Below are positions 1 to 3,850 of a stretch of 5,368 nt of DNA, piece after piece. The position numbers and the translations under genes were made by a program. The notes under the pieces are model-generated. The model worked only from the letters and a program-made list of their open reading frames with translations, was not told the origin of the DNA and made no database searches. The stretch lies in contig JADFRB010000174.1 in the NCBI GenBank assembly GCA_022561525.1, positions 1-5,368 on the forward strand, given 5' to 3'. The first letter of the stretch is position 1; every line of letters starts with the position of its first letter. This DNA is from Nitrospinota bacterium (GTDB lineage: Bacteria > Nitrospirota > Nitrospiria > Nitrospirales > UBA8639).

Positions 1-1
1 C

Positions 2-385
2 GACCGAGACACCGACCATCCCTCGGGTACCTACACATACGGCCACATTTCTTTGTTTCCTTGCCCGAAGTGCACACGGGCATTCCTCACTTGCGTCTAT
101 CTGCATGAGCTGTTCCACGCCTGGCTGCACCAAATAGACGAAGAGCTGTATACGTTTTGGGACCATTGCGACAAGGCCGACAGTTTCTCCGACATCGCAT
201 TCGAACTATTGGGTGGTACAATGGGCAAGAAGTGCGGCGGCTACCGGTTCCGGTCCCAGACAGCCTGGAACCGGCACCACCGATACGAGGCCTTCGTGGC
301 GACACTAGCTGGCCGGGACTCCGCGGCCATTCGACGATGGAATGCGAAGCGCGAGGGTGAACGGATAACAAAGATTTGCAACTGA
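2..385 (+). CDS. Putative zinc metallopeptidase-like protein, 5'-truncated by window edge
   Basis: The frame is open from the first codon in the window to TGA at 383-385, so the true start lies upstream. A TTG at 53 is merely the first possible start inside the window. The 127 visible residues contain HELFHAWLH (HELFH at visible residues 35-39, bases 104-118), an HExxH motif in which two His bind zinc and Glu is catalytic in zincin proteases. A CPKC pair sits just before it (visible residues 21-24), and an acidic FSDIAFELLGG segment about 25-35 residues later could supply a third ligand. HExxHAWL resembles the DA1/minigluzincin type, but SprT- or ImmA-like folds cannot be excluded. The end is basic (WNAKREGERITK). 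No membrane segment is visible. The metal site is seen directly; peptidase activity and substrate are inference, and the family is not identified. Confidence 0.6.
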   Translation, partial: DRDTDHPSGTYTYGHISLFPCPKCTRAFLTCVYLHELFHAWLHQIDEELYTFWDHCDKADSFSDIAFELLGGTMGKKCGGYRFRSQTAWNRHHRYEAFVATLAGRDSAAIRRWNAKREGERITKICN

Positions 386-660
386 CGATCTGTTCTGTCA
401 CGGTCCGCGCTAGACCAGCCCGCAGCTGAAACCAATGTTAGGTGATAGACCAATAACTATCAGACCAAGCCAAAATGTAACCGAATACCCAATACTGTTA
501 CATGGGACCTGCAAATTTTGCAGGAAAGCCTTTTAAACACTGGCTATTATCCGATAATACGGTTGGAATTTTGGTCAGGTATGAGCATTGGGTTTTATTA
601 GTGCTTAGCTTCCAGGCCCTCCTGTTTGAAAACTTGATTGGTTTCTTGAGTGTCTTCCCC
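386..660. other. Intergenic stretch without a supported gene
   Basis: No reading frame here has a convincing ribosome-binding site or protein-like composition. Open frames on the minus strand run into the dispersed repeat that follows and look accidental. A small inverted repeat, TGATAG (443-448) and CTATCA (457-462) with an 8-nt loop, lies 57 bp after the upstream stop codon. It lacks a T-tract and is at best a weak terminator or processing site. Confidence 0.5.
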
Positions 661-763
661 GCGTTGGGCGCGGCCTCACCGCCATGCCGAATCCGACATT
701 TCAGCGAGGACTGTTTGAGTTCTTCGACAAGGCTCAGGATAGACTCCGGGAGGTTCCGAGCCA
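661..763 (+). repeat. 103-bp dispersed intergenic repeat, copy 1
   Basis: This copy matches the reverse complement of 5161-5263 over its whole length, with small mismatches and two compensating indels. A 39-bp core is identical (711-749 against 5176-5214). It begins GCGTTGGGCGCGGC and ends CCGAGCCA. The core contains TTCGACAAGGCTCAGGAT, a type of short intergenic repeat I associate from memory with Nitrospira-like genomes. One frame through it can encode RGLFEFFDKAQDRLR, which is also readable in the other copy and explains apparent small ORFs here. No terminal inverted repeat or flanking duplication was seen, so it is called a dispersed repeat rather than an insertion sequence. Confidence 0.85.
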
Positions 764-881
764 TATGATTTGGCATGGTGGCGAAGTTTCCCCATACGGG
801 ACGCGCACGGGCGAAAATGGTTTTGGGTCCTTTTGCCGAAACAAAAGAGCCTGTCCCGAGTCTGTCGAGGGAACCTCGTCG

Positions 882-899
882 GCGGGGGCGAAACCCCGC
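882..899. repeat. GC-rich hairpin in repeat-like intergenic DNA
   Basis: GCGGGG (882-887) and CCCCGC (894-899) pair perfectly around a GCGAAA loop. The surrounding stretch, about 780-899, contains TTTTGCCGAAACAAAAG and a CCCGAGTCTGTCGAGGG imperfect palindrome. Its style resembles multicopy intergenic elements of Nitrospira-like genomes as I remember them. No T-tract follows on either strand, so I do not call a terminator. An open frame crossing it (684-914, +) begins inside the dispersed repeat and is not believed to be a gene. Confidence 0.45.
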
Positions 900-963
900 A
901 TTAGAATATTTTAGAAAACCAATTAGGTTCGCAGAGGTAAAGGGTTAGGTAGGTCTGATAAAC

Positions 964-999
964 CGGCAAGAACTTGAAAATCTACAGGTATTCTTGCCG
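964..999 (-). terminator. Stem-loop overlapping the SurA-like stop codon, possible weak terminator
   Basis: CGGCAAGAA (964-972) and TTCTTGCCG (991-999) form a perfect 9-bp stem with an 18-nt loop that contains the stop codon (982-984) of the minus-strand gene. Read on the minus strand the stem is followed by GGTTTATC, a poor U-tract. It may end or stabilise the 3' end of that transcript. The stem is seen directly; the function is inference. Confidence 0.45.
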
Positions 1000-1692
1000 A
1001 ATTTCCACATCAGAGGTCAACCGCTTGGCTGCTTGAAAAGCTTGCAACGCACGCTGCTTCTTTTGGAACAAAATTTGAAGACGAATCCGTTTGCGGATTC
1101 GGTCTTTTTCCGCCTCATCCTCCATGCCAGCCGTTTGACGCGCGGCTAACTCCTCTGCTTCCTGCACTTCCGATGGATTGAGCGTGGCGACATCTTGGAC
1201 AATTATTTGTGCATGTTGCGTCTGGAGATCTCTGGTCAGTTGTTGTTCAAATTCTTTTGGTGTATACCGATTCGCGGAAAGGCGCCGATGGTACAGTCCC
1301 GCATCAAACGTTCCGTCTGTTTGAAATTCTTTCCTCTTCCTAATTTCATAGCGGAGGGTATCGGGCGAAATGCCAATGTCCCATTCGTCCGCCGTCACCA
1401 GCCATACTTTTTTGTCGACCATACTTTGGATGACCTGTTGTTTTAATTCTTTCTCGTCCACCAATTCCTGTTTCAGCTCATCCTTATAAAATCGATACAT
1501 ACGAGTATAGACCCGACGGAATTCTTCAAGACTGACTGTATAGGGCCCGACAATGGCTACGGCATTGGGTTGCTGTGAGCTTTCATACCCAAACCAGCCC
1601 ATCCCAATCATAAAGGTAACGGCAATGAGGAGGATAATGATCTTGAGCAGCCAGGGGTATTTTACTGAGCCTTCGCGAATGAGCTTAATCAT
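982..1692 (-). CDS. Membrane-anchored SurA/PpiD-type N-terminal domain protein (no PPIase domain)
   Basis: The product has 236 residues. A short basic N-terminus is followed by one hydrophobic segment at about residues 13-35 (LLKIIILLIAVTFMIGMGWF), consistent with a signal anchor that leaves the rest in the periplasm. Residues 45-200 resemble the SurA N-terminal chaperone region shared by SurA, PpiD and PrsA-like foldases: the opening VAIVGPYTVSLEEF parallels the VNGxxIS..xF of PpiD, and FQTDGTFDAGLYHRRL (123-138) parallels the PpiD motif Fx.dGxFd...Y...L. The C-terminus is highly charged and helical and stops at EIRQEYL. No parvulin rotamase domain follows, so it is far shorter than PpiD (about 620 aa) or SurA (about 430 aa). 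The likely role is holding unfolded envelope proteins, without isomerase activity. The ATG is set by AGGAG six bases upstream. The stop codon lies in the loop of a stem-loop (964-999), and a repeat element ends 14 bp before the start. Cotranscription with rpsT upstream is possible. Confidence 0.8.
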   Translation of the reverse strand: MIKLIREGSVKYPWLLKIIILLIAVTFMIGMGWFGYESSQQPNAVAIVGPYTVSLEEFRRVYTRMYRFYKDELKQELVDEKELKQQVIQSMVDKKVWLVTADEWDIGISPDTLRYEIRKRKEFQTDGTFDAGLYHRRLSANRYTPKEFEQQLTRDLQTQHAQIIVQDVATLNPSEVQEAEELAARQTAGMEDEAEKDRIRKRIRLQILFQKKQRALQAFQAAKRLTSDVEIRQEYL

Positions 1693-1706
1693 ACCATTCT
1701 CCTATT

Positions 1707-1862
1707 GGGGCTGTTGCAACAGGCTGCCAGCGGCGTTCTCGGGGCTTTGTCGTCCTCACGTACTCCATGTACGCTGCGGGCGCCAAATCCCCTGCGGCCT
1801 TGCTGGACCTGGCTTCGCCGAAGCGGCTTCGCGCAGGCGAGCGGGCCTTTTTCAACAGCCCC
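1707..1862. mobile_element. MITE-like palindromic repeat with 10-bp terminal inverted repeats
   Basis: Perfect 10-bp ends, GGGGCTGTTG (1707-1716) and CAACAGCCCC (1853-1862), enclose 156 bp with no coding capacity. Inside are nested pairs: CCAGC (1727-1731) with GCTGG (1802-1806), CGTAC/GTACG (1759-1763 and 1769-1773), and GCTTCG/CGAAGC (1812-1817 and 1819-1824). The left end also forms a 12-bp palindrome, CTGTTGCAACAG (1711-1722). The CCAGCGGCGTTCTC and GCGGCCTTGCTGG parts match a multicopy Nitrospira intergenic repeat as I remember it. No clear target-site duplication is visible. Its left end is 14 bp from the SurA-like start codon, so it forms most of that gene's upstream region. A non-autonomous element mobilised in trans is an inference. 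Confidence 0.75.
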
Positions 1863-1934
1863 TTTCCTCCTGCAATTCAGGACATACATCTTCCTTTAGA
1901 CTAAATTGGTCTGGGGAAGAAGTGTGTTGAGCGG

Positions 1935-2210
1935 TTATGACTTGGGTGTTGTAGAATTCACGCTGATGGTAAGTCTGGAAATTTTGCGGGAAGCGGTTTT
2001 TCGATGAAGTGCTCCTTTGGTCGCGGCCTTAGCAAAAGCCGAGGTCGCTTCACGAAGTAGTGATTGAGCCAATTCAGAATTTTTTTCAGCCACGGCAGCT
2101 TTAACCTTTTTTACCACGGTTTTGGTCCCGTGCAGAATGGCCCGGTTTCGCTGCTGACGCTTAATAGACTGCCGGGCTCGTTTGATCGCAGATTTATGAA
2201 CAACTGGCAT
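1935..2210 (-). CDS. rpsT: 30S ribosomal protein S20
   Basis: This 91-residue, strongly basic helical protein has the S20 layout. It opens with MPVVHKSAIKRARQS, continues with KRQQRNRAILHGTKTVVKKV and A-rich helices, and ends in the conserved KGALHRKTASRKISRL region. The family is normally 85-95 residues, so the gene is complete. S20 is a primary-binding protein of 16S rRNA in the small subunit body. The ATG is fixed by GGAGG six bases upstream on the minus strand. It is divergent from pyrF with about 98 bp between start codons. The 242 bp to the SurA-like gene downstream contain a repeat element and no clear intrinsic terminator, so readthrough is possible. Identification is from sequence pattern alone but is secure. 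Confidence 0.96.
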   Translation of the reverse strand: MPVVHKSAIKRARQSIKRQQRNRAILHGTKTVVKKVKAAVAEKNSELAQSLLREATSAFAKAATKGALHRKTASRKISRLTISVNSTTPKS

Positions 2211-2249
2211 GTACGTCCTCCATTAGAAATTCTAGTCGCGAACCTTTAA

Positions 2250-2279
2250 TGTCTAACATACGTCCCCCCGAAGGGTCAA
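2250..2279 (-). promoter_or_regulatory. Possible rpsT promoter
   Basis: On the minus strand a good -35 box TTGACC (2274-2279) is followed after 18 bp by TAGACA (2250-2255), which matches the -10 consensus at only three positions. It lies in the divergent rpsT-pyrF spacer, about 40 bp before the rpsT start codon. The -35 is convincing and the -10 is not. Confidence 0.3.
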
Positions 2280-2290
2280 TGGAAAACATG

Positions 2291-2300
2291 GGAGAAGGGA
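2291..2300 (+). promoter_or_regulatory. Ribosome-binding site setting the pyrF TTG start
   Basis: The purine run GGAGAAGGGA ends 8 bases before TTG at 2309. An in-frame TAA at 2303-2305 rules out any start further upstream. An ATG at 2288 in the same frame opens only a five-codon ORF (MGEGK) that overlaps this site. The next in-frame ATG, codon 11, would delete conserved N-terminal residues, so TTG is the best start. Confidence 0.6.
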
Positions 2301-2308
2301 AGTAAGGG

Positions 2309-3028
2309 TTGGCAAACATCGACGCACGGGATCGGTTGATGGTGGCCTTGGATGTGCCTGATGCTCGGGCAGCAGAGATTTTGCTCGATCAGCTTCACGA
2401 TTCCGTGCGAATTGTCAAAATCGGGTTGGAGCTGTTTACGAGTGCGGGCCCAGCCGTCCTCAAACTGGTTCAGGAGCGAGGGAAGGAGGTCTTTCTGGAT
2501 CTGAAGTTTTTTGACATCGACCAAACCGTGAAGCGCGCGACTGCTCGGGCGGCGGACCTGGGTGTGCAATTTCTCACCGTTCATGCCCATCGAAAAACCA
2601 TGCAAGCGGCGGTTGAAGGTAAACGGGCACAACCAGACTTGAAGATTCTAGCCGTGACGGTGTTAACGAGTTTTACCCTGCAGGATGTGCAAGAGAGTGG
2701 TTCTACCTGGAGCGTCTCAGAGTTAGTGGTGGCCAGGGCCAAAACCGCCGCGGAGGTGGGCTGTGATGGTGTGGTCGCCTCCGGTCAAGAACCCTATGCC
2801 ATTCGGCAGGCGGTCGCTCAGATACTATCCATCGTGACTCCAGGCGTTCGCCCCGCTGGTGCAGAGACTCATGACCAGGCTCGGGTTTCGACGCCCACTC
2901 AAGCGATTGAACAGGGTTCGGACTATTTAGTCGTGGGCCGGCCTATCCGTGACGCGGACGATCCCCACGCTGCGGCGCAGGCAATTGTGTCAGAAATGCA
3001 AGCGGCATTTGATCGTCGAACAAGCTGA
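2309..3028 (+). CDS. pyrF: Orotidine-5'-phosphate decarboxylase
   Basis: This cytoplasmic enzyme converts orotidine 5'-phosphate to UMP, the last step of de novo pyrimidine synthesis. The 239 residues form a complete TIM-barrel protein of normal length (about 230-245). Catalytic residues appear in the expected spacing: D15 in VALDV, K37 in VKIGLELF, and D64, K66 and D69 in LDLKFFDI, with the same intervals as D11, K33, D60, K62 and D65 of the Bacillus enzyme. Other family motifs are VHAHRKTM, AVTVLTS, GVVASGQEP, the phosphate-loop region TPGVRPAG (177-184) and the C-terminal YLVVGRPI (206-213). The usual KFHDIPNT reads KFFDIDQT here; F at the H position is known in some lineages, while D-Q in place of P-N is less usual. 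The start is TTG. It is divergent from rpsT and appears to be a single-gene unit before the tRNA-His promoter. Confidence 0.96.
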   Translation: MANIDARDRLMVALDVPDARAAEILLDQLHDSVRIVKIGLELFTSAGPAVLKLVQERGKEVFLDLKFFDIDQTVKRATARAADLGVQFLTVHAHRKTMQAAVEGKRAQPDLKILAVTVLTSFTLQDVQESGSTWSVSELVVARAKTAAEVGCDGVVASGQEPYAIRQAVAQILSIVTPGVRPAGAETHDQARVSTPTQAIEQGSDYLVVGRPIRDADDPHAAAQAIVSEMQAAFDRRTS

Positions 3029-3066
3029 GGAGCGGAGACCCAACGGTGGAACGAAAAAATTTTCGA

Positions 3067-3105
3067 GGTGCCCGAAAAACGCAAAGGCCTTATCTTGCGG
3101 GCACC
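3067..3105. repeat. 8-bp inverted repeat between pyrF and tRNA-His
   Basis: GGTGCCCG (3067-3074) and CGGGCACC (3098-3105) are perfect reverse complements separated by 23 bp. In RNA they could form a long-loop hairpin at the pyrF 3' end, but no T-tract follows. The right arm overlaps the proposed -35 box of the tRNA promoter, so a DNA operator role is equally possible. A small AT palindrome, CGAAAA-AA-TTTTCG (3052-3065), lies directly upstream. Confidence 0.4.
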
Positions 3106-3123
3106 GGGGTCATTTGCTAAAAT
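3095..3123 (+). promoter_or_regulatory. Promoter candidate for tRNA-His
   Basis: TTGCGG (3095-3100), a 17-bp spacer and TAAAAT (3118-3123, five of six consensus positions) form a sigma70-type promoter. Transcription would start near 3130 and give a leader of about 45 nt before the tRNA. The -35 matches only at TTG, but spacing and position are right for the only gene nearby. Confidence 0.5.
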
Positions 3124-3173
3124 TCTTTCCCCCTATCGATCACTGCAATTCTCAGTCCGTATCAGATCTGGAT

Positions 3174-3251
3174 GGTGGGTGTAGCTCAGTTGGTTAGAGC
3201 GCCGGATTGTGGATCCGGAGGTCGCGGGTTCAATTCCCGTCACTCACCCCA
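3174..3251 (+). tRNA. tRNA-His (anticodon GTG)
   Basis: A full cloverleaf can be folded. The acceptor is GTGGGTG (3175-3181) with CACTCAC (3241-3247), including one G-T wobble. The D arm closes with GCTC and GAGC. The anticodon stem CCGGA/TCCGG holds loop TTGTGGA, giving anticodon GTG, and the T arm GCGGG-TTCAATT-CCCGT follows. G at 3174 fits the extra G-1 that marks tRNA-His and pairs with C73 at 3248. The 3' CCA is encoded (3249-3251). G-1 with C73 is the main identity element for histidyl-tRNA synthetase. No strong terminator follows; there is an 8-C run and then GTTTTTAG. Confidence 0.97.
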
Positions 3252-3362
3252 AACTCTCCCCCCCCGTTTTTAGCATATTGGTTATTTTGGGATCGAGGTA
3301 AGCCTCGTTGAGATCTCCCCTAATTATTTTCAATGAGAAAGGTGAAGGTGGATCGATAGACC

Positions 3363-3392
3363 GAAGACTCCTTTTTTCGAAAAGGAGTCTTC
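3363..3392. terminator. Perfect 13-bp hairpin with TTCG loop, shared terminator candidate
   Basis: GAAGACTCCTTTT and AAAAGGAGTCTTC pair perfectly around a TTCG tetraloop. It starts 10 bp past the stop of the convergent minus-strand zinc-ribbon gene and is 111 bp past tRNA-His, so it can serve both. The T/A block is inside the stem on each strand and no free U-tract follows, so it may stop transcription inefficiently or protect 3' ends. Confidence 0.6.
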
Positions 3393-3402
3393 CCAGGGAC
3401 AT

Positions 3403-3585
3403 TTAATTGCGGTAGAGGGGAACGGGGTTTTTCATCAATGGCGTTCGGCTACCGCAGTTGATACACAAGAGCACGGAGAGTTTTAAGCCGGTGATCAGGT
3501 CTTGTTCGTGATCCAAGACCAACGAGCCTTGGCACCGGTGACACTGTGGCAATGCTTTAATTTTGGCCGTTGTTTTTGCTTCCAT
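3403..3585 (-). CDS. Small conserved-looking zinc-ribbon protein
   Basis: The 60-residue product carries two CxxC knuckles, CHRC at residues 15-18 and CINCG at 41-45, separated by 22 residues that include LVLDHEQDLITGLKL. This is the layout of a minimal zinc ribbon binding one Zn by four Cys. It is preceded by a basic leader (MEAKTTAKIKALP) and has no signal peptide, so it is probably cytoplasmic. The ATG is supported by a very strong Shine-Dalgarno, AAAGGAGG, nine bases upstream. A perfect hairpin lies just behind the stop. These signals argue for a genuine expressed gene despite its size. The function is unknown: proteins of this type can bind nucleic acid or partner proteins, but nothing here decides between these. 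It stands alone, convergent to tRNA-His. Confidence 0.75.
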   Translation of the reverse strand: MEAKTTAKIKALPQCHRCQGSLVLDHEQDLITGLKLSVLLCINCGSRTPLMKNPVPLYRN

Positions 3586-3594
3586 TTACCTTGG

Positions 3595-3602
3595 CCTCCT
3601 TT
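3595..3602 (-). promoter_or_regulatory. Strong Shine-Dalgarno of the zinc-ribbon gene
   Basis: Read on the minus strand this is AAAGGAGG, an almost complete anti-16S match, with nine bases to ATG at 3585. It is the best ribosome-binding site in the window and the main reason to accept the 60-codon gene. I found no convincing -10/-35 pair upstream on that strand. Confidence 0.7.
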
Positions 3603-3663
3603 CTCAGTAGTAATTTGCAGAATCTCATGGAACGGGCGGTTGCGCTATTCGATAAACGACGTA

Positions 3664-3692
3664 TTGACTCGGAACAGACCTTGGGAGAAAAT
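3664..3692 (+). promoter_or_regulatory. Sigma70-like promoter candidate before a short terminated transcript
   Basis: TTGACT (3664-3669, five of six), a 17-bp spacer and GAAAAT (3687-3692, four of six) are well placed. The predicted start is near 3699, only about 20 bp before the stem of an intrinsic terminator and about 150 bp before the Cys/His-rich remnant. It would drive either a short RNA or a leader of that gene. Confidence 0.4.
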
Positions 3693-3718
3693 AACTCTAT
3701 TGTTGCATCCTCTCTTGG

Positions 3719-3756
3719 AGAAGGCTCATCTAGACTGCTGGTGGGCCTTCTTTTTT
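3719..3756 (+). terminator. Strong plus-strand intrinsic terminator
   Basis: AGAAGGCTCA (3719-3728) pairs with TGGGCCTTCT (3742-3751) as a 10-bp stem with one G-T pair and a 13-nt loop, followed directly by a run of T (3751-3756). It is directional, since the opposite strand has no U-tract after the stem. No plus-strand protein gene ends before it. Together with the promoter at 3664 it defines a transcript of about 55-60 nt, or an attenuator for what lies downstream. Confidence 0.75.
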
Positions 3757-3850
3757 ATCAGGGGTTTTGTCGAGGTTGGTGAATGGATGGCCTATCAGGC
3801 ATGGGAAGCTAGCGGCATCGGACAATCTTCATGAAGTGGCTCGTAGCCTA

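Noticed and set aside
87..453. Minus-strand open frames opposite the HELFH gene
   Set aside because: They are antisense to a frame with a recognisable zinc motif, have arginine-rich low-information composition and no ribosome-binding site.
498..914. Small ORFs on both strands in the left intergenic region
   Set aside because: They consist largely of the dispersed repeat and its neighbouring hairpin DNA, and the same peptide appears in the other repeat copy at 5161-5263.
1707..1862. Insertion sequence with transposase
   Set aside because: Only 156 bp with terminal inverted repeats and no transposase fragment, so at most a non-autonomous element.
1553..1930. ORFs on both strands running through the MITE-like element
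   Set aside because: Their composition follows the palindromic repeat. They overlap the SurA-like gene or its ribosome-binding site and show no protein motif.
2276..2632. Minus-strand ORF opposite the start of pyrF
   Set aside because: The plus strand has all PyrF catalytic motifs; this frame is its shadow.
3294..3307. CGAGG-TAAG-CCTCG hairpin after tRNA-His as terminator
   Set aside because: Only a 5-bp stem and no T-run follows.
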